Assembly: GCF_004015185.1 (NCBI RefSeq)
Contig: NZ_CP025746.1
Location: 1,815,776 to 1,879,775, forward strand
DNA: 64,000 nt
Reading direction: 5' to 3'
Source of the DNA: Clostridium manihotivorum
GTDB taxonomy: Bacteria; Bacillota; Clostridia; Clostridiales; Clostridiaceae
Shown here: positions 34,712 through 43,027 of the stretch, piece after piece
Layout of the letters: each line of letters starts with the position of its first letter
Numbering within the stretch: position 1 is the stretch's first letter
Notes under the pieces: generated by a model
What the model was told of the DNA's origin: nothing
The model's input: the letters and a program-made list of their open reading frames with translations, nothing else
The model's database searches: none
Program-made: the position numbers and the translations under genes

Positions 34712-35707
34712 ATGGCAGATGTATTATCACAAAGTGAAATAGACGCCCTATTGTCTGCCTTGTCTGCTGGAGAACTTGAGCCAGAGGAATTGCAAAAAGA
34801 TGAAGAAAAGCAAAAAGTTAAGGTGTATGACTTTAGAAGTCCTCAGAAGTTTTCTAAAGAACATATAAGGACTCTTGAGCTTATACATGATAATTTTGCA
34901 AGAATAATATCTAATTTTCTTACTGCTCAGGTGAGAAAAAATACAAAGGTTAATATAGAAAATATTGAGCAGGTAACCTATGAAGAATTTATTCATAGTG
35001 TATCTAATCCTACTACGTTACTTTTGTTTAAGATGCCACCATTAAATGGTTCAATTCTCTTTGAGATGAATCCAAGTTTCTCCTTTCAGGTAATTGATAT
35101 ATTACTTGGAGGAACTGGAGAGCGAAGACATGTAAGTAAAGAATTCACGGATATAGACAAAAATATCATAATACAAGTAGCTACAGGGTTACTGTCCAAT
35201 TTAAAGCTTGCTTGGGAAGATATTTTAGAAGTGGATATCGAAGTAGAAAGCTTAGAAACTAATCCTGCTCTTAATCAAACTCTGGCTCCAAATGAACCAG
35301 TTGCGCTTATAACTTTCTCTGTAGAAATGGGTAAAAGCAATACTTTTATAAACCTTTGTATTCCTTACCTAAGTATAGAGAAATTACTTGATAAGTTAGT
35401 TATGCAAAACTGGTTCCAGCCAGATGCTGATGAAGATAGAGAGCATACAAGAGAAGACTTGAAGAAGAGATTAGATTCTGTAGACGTTAATCTTATGGTT
35501 GAGCTTGGTAGTACAGAAGTTAGTGTAGATGAATTCTTAAGACTAGTAAAAGGCGATGTCATTAAGCTTGATAATAAATATAATAGCCCTGTAAAAGTAA
35601 TTGTTGAAGATGAAGAATGTTACCTGGCTAAACCAGGTATTGTAGGCAAGAATATGGGAATAGCCATACTAGACGTTATAGGTAAGGATGTGGAAGATTA
35701 TGAGTAA
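34712..35707 (+). CDS. fliM: Flagellar motor switch protein FliM
   Basis: 331 residues, the usual length. The N-terminal CheY-P-binding motif is VLSQSEIDALLSALSAG. The middle domain has FSKEHIRTLELIHDNFARIISNFLT and the GGTGE loop. The C-terminal SpoA domain ends with VDEFLRLVKGDVIKLD. FliM forms part of the cytoplasmic C-ring, setting rotor direction. Its stop lies 8 bp inside the start of fliY, so the two are translationally coupled. Confidence 0.95.
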   Translation: MADVLSQSEIDALLSALSAGELEPEELQKDEEKQKVKVYDFRSPQKFSKEHIRTLELIHDNFARIISNFLTAQVRKNTKVNIENIEQVTYEEFIHSVSNPTTLLLFKMPPLNGSILFEMNPSFSFQVIDILLGGTGERRHVSKEFTDIDKNIIIQVATGLLSNLKLAWEDILEVDIEVESLETNPALNQTLAPNEPVALITFSVEMGKSNTFINLCIPYLSIEKLLDKLVMQNWFQPDADEDREHTREDLKKRLDSVDVNLMVELGSTEVSVDEFLRLVKGDVIKLDNKYNSPVKVIVEDEECYLAKPGIVGKNMGIAILDVIGKDVEDYE

Positions 35708-36866
35708 TGGATTTCTTACACAAGAAGAAATAGATTCTTTGTTGAATGGTCCATCAACACCAGCGGAGTCCACAACAGGTAACACTGAAGAGGGTATAAC
35801 AGATATTGATAAAGATCTGTTAGGTGAGATAGGAAATATTTCAATGGGGTCAGCCTCTACAGCTCTATCCCAAATAATTAATCAATCTGTTAATATTACT
35901 ACACCAGTGGTAAGTACAACTACATTGGGAGAGCTAAAAGAACAGTTCCATATACCTAATATAGTTCTTGAAGTTGAATATACTTCAGGTATATTAGGAA
36001 AGAATATATTAATAATGCAAATTAACGATGCTGCAGTAATAGCAAATTTAATGATGGGCGGAGATGGTACTGTAAGTACTACAGAGCTGTCAGAGATAGA
36101 GCTTAGTGCAGTTCAAGAAGCTATGAATCAAATGATTGGATCAGCAGCAACTTCAATGGCTACTATGTTTGCTAGAGAAGTAAATATATCTCCACCTATT
36201 TCTAAAACTTGGGATGAAGAAAACGAACCGGTTTCAGAAGGTATTGGAGAAGATGATCCTCTAGTAAAAGTATCATTTAAGTTAACTATAGGTGATTTAG
36301 TAGATAGTAATATAATGCAGTTACTACCTTTGAAAACTGCTAAAAAGATTGTTTCTATAATGATGGGAGAAGAGCAGCAAGCAGAACCAGCTAATGAACA
36401 GCCTAAAGTGCAAGAAAGAGCACCACAACAGGAAGTTCGAGTAGCTAGTAATCCTGAACCATCTAATACATATCATGCCCAAGAAAGTCACAATGACTAT
36501 AATCACTTTGTACAAGAAAAACCAATATATCAAGAGCAAAGAACTCCTGTGGAAGTTCATCAAGCATCTTTTGATAACTTAACTTCAAGTCCATCTGGAC
36601 CAGCACATAAAAATATAGATTTAATATTAGATGTTCCATTAGAAATATCTGTGGTTCTTGGTAGAACTAAGAAAAGTATTAAAGATATTTTATCTCTTAG
36701 TAATGGATCATTAATTGAACTAGATAAAGTTGCTGATGAACCTGTAGAGATTTTAGTTAATGGCAAAAGAGTAGCTTTTGGTGAGGTTGTGGTAGTGGAT
36801 GAAAACTTTGGAGTTAGAATCACAAGTATCGTAAGCAACGCAGAGAGAATAAAGTCTTTGAGATGA
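35700..36866 (+). CDS. fliY: Flagellar motor switch phosphatase FliY (FliN-type)
   Basis: 388 residues. ATG 35700 is taken; GTG 35688 lies far inside fliM. It starts with a FliM-like CheY-binding motif (FLTQEEIDSLLNG), then a CheC-like phosphatase domain with LGEIGNISMGSASTAL and EAMNQMIGSAATSMA, a Pro/Gln-rich linker (about 225-290), and a C-terminal FliN/SpoA domain (DVPLEISVVLGRTKKSIKDIL). In Firmicutes FliY both builds the switch and dephosphorylates CheY-P. It overlaps fliM by 8 bp and ends the operon at a strong terminator. Confidence 0.95.
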   Translation: MSNGFLTQEEIDSLLNGPSTPAESTTGNTEEGITDIDKDLLGEIGNISMGSASTALSQIINQSVNITTPVVSTTTLGELKEQFHIPNIVLEVEYTSGILGKNILIMQINDAAVIANLMMGGDGTVSTTELSEIELSAVQEAMNQMIGSAATSMATMFAREVNISPPISKTWDEENEPVSEGIGEDDPLVKVSFKLTIGDLVDSNIMQLLPLKTAKKIVSIMMGEEQQAEPANEQPKVQERAPQQEVRVASNPEPSNTYHAQESHNDYNHFVQEKPIYQEQRTPVEVHQASFDNLTSSPSGPAHKNIDLILDVPLEISVVLGRTKKSIKDILSLSNGSLIELDKVADEPVEILVNGKRVAFGEVVVVDENFGVRITSIVSNAERIKSLR

Positions 36867-36867
36867 T

Positions 36868-36912
36868 AAAAAGCACTGTTCCTGAATTAAGCAGGAAAGT
36901 GCTTTTTATTAT
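36868..36912 (+). terminator. Terminator of the chemotaxis/switch operon
   Basis: AAAAAGCACT (36868-36877) pairs with AGTGCTTTTT (36898-36907); inside it TTCCTG pairs with CAGGAA. A T-rich tail follows. Confidence 0.92.
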
Positions 36913-36914
36913 TT

Positions 36915-36942
36915 TAAAGGTATTGTTAATTATAGCCGATAA
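36915..36942 (+). promoter_or_regulatory. Candidate sigma-28/sigma-D promoter of the flgM operon
   Basis: TAAA (36915-36918), 16-nt spacer, GCCGATAA (36935-36942), close to the sigma-D consensus. It lies just beyond the previous operon's terminator and leaves a leader of about 420 nt before flgM. Confidence 0.65.
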
Positions 36943-37011
36943 TATTGATGAGTATTAATATATGTTTTAACTGGATAAATAACTTAAATTAAAGAATTAA
37001 ACTTATATTGT

Positions 37012-37111
37012 AGAGTTCCTAACTCAACTATTAATTTATACATGCCTGATATAATCACCAGAAGCCGTGATTATTAAACAAGTATAAATTAAGTTTCGAT
37101 ATAGGAACTCT
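37012..37111 (+). promoter_or_regulatory. Three-part nested hairpin in the flgM leader
   Basis: Three perfect inverted repeats are nested about one centre: AGAGTTCCTA with TAGGAACTCT, TTAATTTATAC with GTATAAATTAA, and ATAATCAC with GTGATTAT. Together they form a 100-nt arm interrupted by internal loops. It lies between the sigma-D-like promoter and flgM. There is no T tract, so it is not a simple terminator. The remaining leader (37112-37369) is A+T-rich with no further element identified. Confidence 0.75.
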
Positions 37112-37369
37112 TTAAACCTGTTAGAAATAAGTTTAAGTAAAAAATTAAATAAACTTTAGAAGTTATGGAAACAATATAATTGTTAATATTTTGTTAATAA
37201 AACATGTTTTTTTCTAACAGGTACATAATAAGGTATAAGATGTCAAAAATGGCACTTAAAATGAGTTTTAATAATTAGGAAATTTTTACAAATACAAAAA
37301 CTAAGTATAAACTAATTTATTCATTGCACGATAATATAAGTAGTGAATACAGTACAGTGGAGGTAAGTT

Positions 37370-37648
37370 ATGAATATCAAAGGAGTAGGACCAACTAGAA
37401 ATGTAATTGATATATATAATGTTAATAAAGTAAAAGCAACTCAGAAAGCTGAAAGCGTGAAAAAAGATAGTTTAGAAATATCAGGAGCAGCTAGAGCTTT
37501 AAGTAACTTTTCTTTAGGAGATGATGTAATGCCTAGAAGTGAAAAGGTAGAAGCGTTAAGAATGCAAGTTGCAAATGGAACATATAAACCAAACAATGAG
37601 AAGATAGCTCAAGCAATGATTAATTCTATAAGTGAAGGAAGGGTTTAA
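37370..37648 (+). CDS. flgM: Anti-sigma-28 factor FlgM
   Basis: 92 residues. The C-terminal half has the FlgM signature: DSLEISGAARAL, RSEKVEALRMQVANGTYKPNNEKIAQAMI. FlgM binds sigma-28 (sigma-D) and blocks late flagellar genes until the hook-basal body exports it or its effect is relieved. SD GGAGG is 6 nt upstream. It is the first gene of an operon of export-late proteins and lies upstream of the sigma-D-type flagellin genes it would control. Confidence 0.92.
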   Translation: MNIKGVGPTRNVIDIYNVNKVKATQKAESVKKDSLEISGAARALSNFSLGDDVMPRSEKVEALRMQVANGTYKPNNEKIAQAMINSISEGRV

Positions 37649-37649
37649 A

Positions 37650-38060
37650 ATGTACGAAGAGCTTATTAATGTAATACTTAGTGAAAAAGAAGCGCTTAAT
37701 AAGCTTCTTTCGTTACTAGATAATCAATATTCATATATATTAAAGAAAGATGTATTTGGATTAGATGATGTTGCAAACAAAATTCAAGCTTGTAATAAAG
37801 AAATAGCTGAAGAAGAAGTTAAAAGAAGAAAGCTTGTTGGAGGCAATTCGATGAAAGAAGTTGTATTTTCTTCAGGAAACGAAAAACTGGAAGAAAGTTA
37901 TAGAGATATTTTGAAACTTTTAGAGGCGGTGAGACTTCAAAAGGATACAAATGATTTACTCTTAAAGCAGCAGCTTTCATATACTAACCAAATGTTAAAT
38001 TATATAAATCCGAACAGAGAAATGAAAACTTATAACTCATACGGAAAAATGTCAAGGTAG
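37650..38060 (+). CDS. flgN: Flagellar export chaperone FlgN
   Basis: 136 residues. ATG 37650 follows GAAGG; the GTG at 37632 lies within flgM. All-helical: YEELINVILSEKEALNKLLSLLDNQYSYI, a Lys/Glu-rich middle, and a final amphipathic helix (LLKQQLSYTNQMLNYI) that in the family binds the hook-junction proteins. FlgN escorts FlgK and FlgL, encoded directly after it. The start overlaps the flgM stop region, suggesting coupling. Confidence 0.88.
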   Translation: MYEELINVILSEKEALNKLLSLLDNQYSYILKKDVFGLDDVANKIQACNKEIAEEEVKRRKLVGGNSMKEVVFSSGNEKLEESYRDILKLLEAVRLQKDTNDLLLKQQLSYTNQMLNYINPNREMKTYNSYGKMSR

Positions 38061-38074
38061 TAGGGGGAGGAAAT

Positions 38075-39895
38075 ATGTCAGGTTTATTTTCTACATTTAA
38101 TATAGCAAAAAGCGGTATGTCGGTTCAGCAAAAATCTATTGACGTAACTTCACATAATATAGCAAATGCTAATACGGCTGGATACTCTAGACAAAGAGCA
38201 AACATAGAAACTACTAGACCTCAATCTTTAGGTGGTATGGAAGCAGGACAACTTGGAACAGGAGCACAGGTTTCCACAGTTGAGAGAATAAGAGATACTT
38301 TTTTAGATTATCAAGTAAGAAATGAAACAAGTATATCTGGACAATTTAATACTAGGAGTAGTTTCTTAAGCCAGATTGAAGATGTTTTTAGTGAACCATC
38401 TGATACTGGTATATCTTCGTTGATGGGGAAATTCTTTGATGCATGGCAACAATTGTCCAAGCAACCTCAGAGCTCAAATGCAAGAACTGTAGTTGTTCAG
38501 CAAACCTTAGCTCTTACAGATTCATTAAATCATACATATACACAACTTAAAGATTTGAAAAATAATGCTCAAAGTCTTATAAAAAACACAGTTACTGATA
38601 TGAACAGTACCTTAAACCAGATTGGTGAATTAAATAAAGAGATAATAAGCGTTAAAAATGCTGGAGACACACCTAACGACTTAATGGATAAAAGAGATTT
38701 ACTTATTGACCAATTATCTAGCAAATTTAACTTAAATATAGACAAGAAAGCTTTTGAAGGAATTAATCTTAGACCAGCGGATGTTAATGGGATGAAAGCA
38801 CCGGAACTTGTTAAAGCTGACGGAGACAGTGATGTTGCAAGATTTTCATATATAAGTAGTATGGAAAAAGATCCAACAGATGATACAGGAACTACTTATA
38901 AGATAACCTATTATAAGCTTGGAAGTATGGACAATGAAAGTAATAAGCAAACAATTACTTTAACCAATGTTAGTCCGGATCAAGCAAAAGAGATAGAAGA
39001 GACAAGAGTTATTTGGGCCAATAGTGATGGAGTTGCAACTAAAGCTGATGGCTATCCGTTAAAAGATGGATCAGTAGTGGATGTACAAGAACTTAAATTA
39101 TTTTCACCAGCATCAGGAGAAGTTAAAGGAAATATAACAATACAAAAAGATATAGATAGCTATATAGATCAAGTAAATAAATTAGCTAAATCTATTGCAT
39201 TTACAGTTAATGCTATACATAGTGGTATGTCAAGCACAACTACAAATGGATTTCCTGATAAGGATTATATGCCTTTATTCGTAAATAAATCAGTAGCTAA
39301 ATATAGTGTAAATGGTCAGATGATAAATCTTGATGATACATTAAAAAATGAATCAGAAATTACAGCTGAGAACATAACGGTAAATAAAGAAATTCTTAGT
39401 GATGTTATGAAATTAAAGACAAAAACAAGAGATTCGGATTTTGCCTATGCTTCACAAAACACCGTAGATGGTGAAGGTGATGGAGCTAGAGCGCTAGCTA
39501 TAGCACAGCTTAAGAATAATTTAATTGCTATACAAGATGTAGGAGCTACTGTTAAATCAAGAGCAGATCTTTTTGATTTAACAAAAGGTAAAGCAGTACT
39601 AAAGGATAATGGGTTAACAATCGAAAATAATAATAATGGAACTACTTTAGAAGCGTACTTTAAAGATTCGATAGATAAATTAGGTGTACAAGCTCAAGAA
39701 GCGTCAAGAATGGTAACTAACCAACAGCAGCTTTTGGATTCACTTAATCAGACTAAAGATAGTGTATCAGGAGTGTCTCTTGATGAAGAAATGGCTAACT
39801 TAGTGCAATTTCAACATGCATACAGTGCAAATGCAAAGGTTATTTCTACAGTGGACGAGCTTCTTGATGTAGTAGTAAATGGATTAAAGAGATAG
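38075..39895 (+). CDS. flgK: Flagellar hook-associated protein 1 (FlgK)
   Basis: 606 residues. The N-terminus has the rod/hook motif ANTAGYSRQRANIET within SQNIAN-like SHNIANANTAGYS. A long variable central part follows. The C-terminus has VSLDEEMANLVQFQHAYSANAKVISTVDELLDVVVNG, typical of FlgK. It forms the junction between hook and filament together with FlgL. SD GGGGGAGG is upstream. Spacing to flgL is 15 bp. Confidence 0.95.
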   Translation: MSGLFSTFNIAKSGMSVQQKSIDVTSHNIANANTAGYSRQRANIETTRPQSLGGMEAGQLGTGAQVSTVERIRDTFLDYQVRNETSISGQFNTRSSFLSQIEDVFSEPSDTGISSLMGKFFDAWQQLSKQPQSSNARTVVVQQTLALTDSLNHTYTQLKDLKNNAQSLIKNTVTDMNSTLNQIGELNKEIISVKNAGDTPNDLMDKRDLLIDQLSSKFNLNIDKKAFEGINLRPADVNGMKAPELVKADGDSDVARFSYISSMEKDPTDDTGTTYKITYYKLGSMDNESNKQTITLTNVSPDQAKEIEETRVIWANSDGVATKADGYPLKDGSVVDVQELKLFSPASGEVKGNITIQKDIDSYIDQVNKLAKSIAFTVNAIHSGMSSTTTNGFPDKDYMPLFVNKSVAKYSVNGQMINLDDTLKNESEITAENITVNKEILSDVMKLKTKTRDSDFAYASQNTVDGEGDGARALAIAQLKNNLIAIQDVGATVKSRADLFDLTKGKAVLKDNGLTIENNNNGTTLEAYFKDSIDKLGVQAQEASRMVTNQQQLLDSLNQTKDSVSGVSLDEEMANLVQFQHAYSANAKVISTVDELLDVVVNGLKR

Positions 39896-39910
39896 TAAAG
39901 GAGTATTTAA

Positions 39911-40906
39911 ATGAGAGTAACTAATAGAATGTTGTCAAATAACTTCTTAAGTGATATGAGGACAAATCTTAACAATATGAAGACACTTCAATCTCAATTA
40001 TCATCAGGTAAAGAGATAAGAAGACCTTCAGATGATCCTTTTAAAGTTGCTAGAGCGATGCAACTTAACACAGATATTTCTGCTAATAAACAGTACAATG
40101 AAAATATAAGTGATACTATAAACTGGTTAGATGCAACAGATACTTCTTTAGACCAAGTAACTCAAACTTTCCAAAGAATTAGAGAACTTACAATATCTTC
40201 AGGGAATGCTGCATATGGATCGGATGAAAGAAGAGCTATAAAAGATGAGTTGAATCAAAAGGTATCAGAAATAGCACAAATATTGAATTCTAACTTTGAC
40301 GGAAAGTATGTTTTTGGTGGGAGTAAGGTAACTTCAAAACCATTAGGAGTAAAGGATTTTGATGCAAGCGGAAATAAGGGCTTATTCTTCGCAGGAAAAG
40401 AAGGAGAAGAGCTTTCTGTAAATTCTACTGATATAACAATGTCAAGCCAAATGGATATGATAAAAGGCAAATTGCCGGTAGAAGTATCACAAGGTGTAAC
40501 AATGGATTACAATGTAAGTGCGTATGATGTGTTAAATTTCACAAGTGAAAAAGGAAAACAAATAAATGTTAGCAATTTGTTAAATAATATAATTACTAAC
40601 CTAGATTCATCATCAGCTGATGCACAAAGTAGGCTTACAGGTGAAAATCTAGATGACTTAACTGCTGCTGCAAGCAATATACTAAAAATCAGGGCAGAAG
40701 TTGGAGCTAAACAGAACAGAATGGATTCTGCTAAAGATAAAAATGATCAAGAAAATTATAATTTAACTGAAGTATTATCTAATACTGAGGATATTGATAT
40801 AACTCAAAAAACAATGGAATACAGCACAATGCAGACGGTATATATGGCATCACTTCAGACAAGTGCAAAAATAATTCAACCTTCTCTCATGGATTACTTG
40901 AGATAG
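39911..40906 (+). CDS. flgL: Flagellar hook-associated protein 3 (FlgL)
   Basis: 331 residues. It begins MRVTNRMLSNNFLSDM and carries the flagellin-like N-terminal coiled coil LQSQLSSGKEIRRPSDDPFKVARAM. The C-terminal coiled coil ends with the TMEYSTMQTVYMASLQTSAKI region. FlgL forms the filament-proximal junction layer. SD AAGGAG precedes the ATG. Between flgK and fliW. Confidence 0.94.
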   Translation: MRVTNRMLSNNFLSDMRTNLNNMKTLQSQLSSGKEIRRPSDDPFKVARAMQLNTDISANKQYNENISDTINWLDATDTSLDQVTQTFQRIRELTISSGNAAYGSDERRAIKDELNQKVSEIAQILNSNFDGKYVFGGSKVTSKPLGVKDFDASGNKGLFFAGKEGEELSVNSTDITMSSQMDMIKGKLPVEVSQGVTMDYNVSAYDVLNFTSEKGKQINVSNLLNNIITNLDSSSADAQSRLTGENLDDLTAAASNILKIRAEVGAKQNRMDSAKDKNDQENYNLTEVLSNTEDIDITQKTMEYSTMQTVYMASLQTSAKIIQPSLMDYLR

Positions 40907-40925
40907 GAATATTGGAGGGGATTTT

Positions 40926-41354
40926 ATGAAACTAGAGACTAAATACCATGGTATATTAAATTATGACGAAGAGGATGTAATTACATTTACTAAAGGGTTA
41001 CCTGGACTTCAAGAACTAAAAAAGTTTATACTTATTGATTTCGAAGGAAATCCGGTTTTTAAGATACTTCATTCTATAGAAAATAAGGAAATAGGTTTGG
41101 TTGCAGTTTCCCCCTTTGATGTTGTGAATGAATATGAATTTGAACTGAAGGATTATGTAATTGAAAAGCTTAAAATAACAGACTCAAGTGAAGTTTTAGT
41201 ATTAAATACTGTGACCTTAAGTTCTAAAGCCGAAGAGATTACTACGAATTTAAAAGCTCCTATAATAATTAATATAAAATCAAAGCTTGGGGAACAAATA
41301 ATCATAGATAATGAAAAATATATGATTAAGCATCCTGTATTGAGGAGTGAGTAA
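40926..41354 (+). CDS. fliW: Flagellar assembly factor FliW
   Basis: 142 residues, family-typical. It begins [38 protein letters not shown], the conserved core with the GLPGL motif. FliW binds flagellin and also binds CsrA allosterically, releasing flagellin mRNA from repression when free flagellin is low. The next gene is csrA and they overlap or abut, the arrangement known from Bacillus. SD GGAGGGG is upstream. Confidence 0.95.
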   Translation: MKLETKYHGILNYDEEDVITFTKGLPGLQELKKFILIDFEGNPVFKILHSIENKEIGLVAVSPFDVVNEYEFELKDYVIEKLKITDSSEVLVLNTVTLSSKAEEITTNLKAPIIINIKSKLGEQIIIDNEKYMIKHPVLRSE

Positions 41355-41355
41355 T

Positions 41356-41571
41356 ATGTTAGTCTTAACTAGAAAAAAGGGTCAATCATTGCTAATAGGT
41401 GATGATATAGAGATTTCGGTTATTAAATTGGACGATGGTAGCGTGAAACTTGCTATAAAAGCTCCAAGAGAATTAAGTATACTTAGAAAAGAGCTTGTTC
41501 AGGAAGTTGAAGATGAAAATAAGAATGCTACTCTTATAAATATAGACGTTCTTAAGAATCTCAATAAATAA
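41356..41571 (+). CDS. csrA: Translational regulator CsrA
   Basis: 71 residues from ATG 41356 (SD GAGGAGTG); GTG 41347 inside the fliW end is the alternative. The sequence [20 protein letters not shown] and [18 protein letters not shown] has the RNA-contacting strands: Leu4, Arg6, and the ARxxx-type ARG/PRE region with Arg near residue 44. CsrA dimers bind GGA in hairpin loops and block ribosome entry. Seven flagellin leaders downstream carry exactly such loops, so flagellin mRNA is the expected target. Confidence 0.95.
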   Translation: MLVLTRKKGQSLLIGDDIEISVIKLDDGSVKLAIKAPRELSILRKELVQEVEDENKNATLINIDVLKNLNK

Positions 41572-41584
41572 AGGGGTATGAAAT

Positions 41585-41938
41585 ATGGAGATTAGGGGAA
41601 ATCAAGGGACTCAGGCTGCTATAGATTCAACAAATCAAACCAAACCAATAGAAACAACTAATACATCAACAGTGGATGATAAAAAAAATCTAGATATAAA
41701 GAATAAGAATAATGAGCGTGAGATAAAGAAAGCTGTTGAAAAACTTAATAGGTTTTTAGAAGGTGATAATGCTCATGCTGTTTATGAAGTTCATGACAAA
41801 TTTAAAAGTGATATAATGATAAAGATTATAGATAACAGAACTAAAGAGGTACTGATGGAAGTGCCTCCTAAAAAGATTTTGGACATGGTTGCTAAGATGT
41901 GCGAGTTGGTTGGAGTTATATTTGATAAAAAAGTATAG
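41585..41938 (+). CDS. flaG: FlaG family protein
   Basis: 117 residues. The N-terminal third is polar and low-complexity (Thr, Asn, Lys). The conserved part is EIKKAVEKLNRFLEG...VHDKFKSDIMIKIIDNRTKEVLMEVPPKKILDMVAKMCELVGVIFD, the FlaG signature. FlaG influences filament length in several bacteria; the mechanism is unclear. It lies in the late flagellar operon between csrA and an unknown small gene. SD AGGGG upstream. Confidence 0.9.
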   Translation: MEIRGNQGTQAAIDSTNQTKPIETTNTSTVDDKKNLDIKNKNNEREIKKAVEKLNRFLEGDNAHAVYEVHDKFKSDIMIKIIDNRTKEVLMEVPPKKILDMVAKMCELVGVIFDKKV

Positions 41939-41974
41939 ATATTTTGAGTAAATATAAGAACAGGAGGAATCTAT

Positions 41975-42280
41975 ATGGAATTTAAATTAAACAAGATAGA
42001 TACCGACCTGAGACATAAGCTTGAAGAACAAACTAGGGATGGTAAGGTACACTCTAAGGATGGAATAAAGATTGAAACTCAAAGTGATAGCTATAAATAT
42101 AGAGAGAAGAATCAAAAAAAGAAAAAAGACAAGCACAAAGAATCCTTTGAAGAGATAATCAAAGAGCAAAAGGTAGTAACTGTAGATGGATATAAGTCGG
42201 AAACTTTAGAAGTTGAAGTAACAAAAGAGAAGGATTCAAAGGAAAACTACAGAGGAATATTTATAGATGTTAAAAAATAG
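41975..42280 (+). CDS. Small lysine-rich hypothetical protein in the late flagellar operon
   Basis: 101 residues; no family recognised. Very rich in Lys and Glu, with a basic run near residues 44-56 (REKNQKKKKDKHK), predicted mostly unstructured or helical; no membrane span or signal. SD AGGAGG precedes the ATG and the fliS gene starts 9 bp later, so it belongs to the operon. Its position suggests a flagellar accessory or chaperone role, but nothing in the sequence proves it. Confidence 0.75.
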   Translation: MEFKLNKIDTDLRHKLEEQTRDGKVHSKDGIKIETQSDSYKYREKNQKKKKDKHKESFEEIIKEQKVVTVDGYKSETLEVEVTKEKDSKENYRGIFIDVKK

Positions 42281-42289
42281 GAGGATATT

Positions 42290-42673
42290 ATGTACGGAAA
42301 CAATGGATACAATGTATATAAAAATAATAGTGTAAATTATGCATCCAAGGAACAATTATTACTAATGCTAGTTGATGGAGCTGTTAAATATTCTAAAATA
42401 GGTAGACAAGCTATTTTAGATAAAGATACTAAAAAAGCGCACGATAATATAACAAGAACAGAAGATATATTTACAGAGCTTATGGTAAGTTTGGATACAA
42501 ACGCTGGAGATTGGGCAAAACAGCTATTTGCAGTATATGAATTTATAAAATATCAGTTAATGCAAGCTAACATTAAAAAAGATGTTGAAATTATGAATTC
42601 TGTAATACCAATAATTGAAAATGTAAGAGATACGTGGTATGAAGCAGAAAAACTAGCAAAGGTAGCTAGATAA
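42290..42673 (+). CDS. fliS: Flagellin export chaperone FliS
   Basis: 127 residues, standard. Conserved FliS features: YGNNGYNVYKNNSVNYASKEQLLLMLVDGAVKYSKIGRQAI, which is the YxxxxVxTASPxxLLxMLYDGAI-type motif, then TRTEDIFTELMVSLD. FliS binds the C-terminus of flagellin to stop early polymerisation and guide export. Seven flagellin genes follow downstream. SD GGAGGA is upstream and the next gene begins 2 bp after the stop. Confidence 0.94.
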   Translation: MYGNNGYNVYKNNSVNYASKEQLLLMLVDGAVKYSKIGRQAILDKDTKKAHDNITRTEDIFTELMVSLDTNAGDWAKQLFAVYEFIKYQLMQANIKKDVEIMNSVIPIIENVRDTWYEAEKLAKVAR

Positions 42674-42674
42674 A

Positions 42675-43013
42675 ATGGATGATTTAAAAGATAAGTTAAT
42701 TCAGTATAAGGAAATAACTGAACAAATAATTGCTTCTGTAAAGGAAGAGCATGAGGAAGCGTTTGTTAAACTCTTAATACAAAAGCAGGCTTTAATAAAT
42801 TTAATAGATGCTAGTAATTATGAATCTGATGAGTTTAAAAAAGTTTCGAGTGAACTTAAGCTTTTAGAACAAGATCAAACTTTAATTAAATTAATTGGAG
42901 AAAAAAAGAAATCTATTCAACAAGAGATAAAGGAATCAAAAGATAAATCTAATGCATTAACAGCATATAATAGAAACTTTAACGGATATAACCTAATTAA
43001 CAAAAAGATTTAA
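42675..43013 (+). CDS. FliT-like flagellar protein
   Basis: 112 residues, all helical and charged (LIQYKEITEQIIASVKEEHEEAFVKLLIQKQALINLI). Its place between fliS and fliD, size and helical nature match FliT, the FliD export chaperone, but sequence similarity in this family is weak. There is no independent strong SD, and the ATG lies 1 base after the fliS stop, so translation is coupled. Confidence 0.65.
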   Translation: MDDLKDKLIQYKEITEQIIASVKEEHEEAFVKLLIQKQALINLIDASNYESDEFKKVSSELKLLEQDQTLIKLIGEKKKSIQQEIKESKDKSNALTAYNRNFNGYNLINKKI

Positions 43014-43027
43014 ATGAGGTGGTAACA

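Noticed and set aside
36908-37369. c-di-GMP riboswitch ahead of flgM
   Set aside because: Class I and II c-di-GMP aptamer motifs were looked for because they precede flagellar genes in some clostridia; none was found in the leader.
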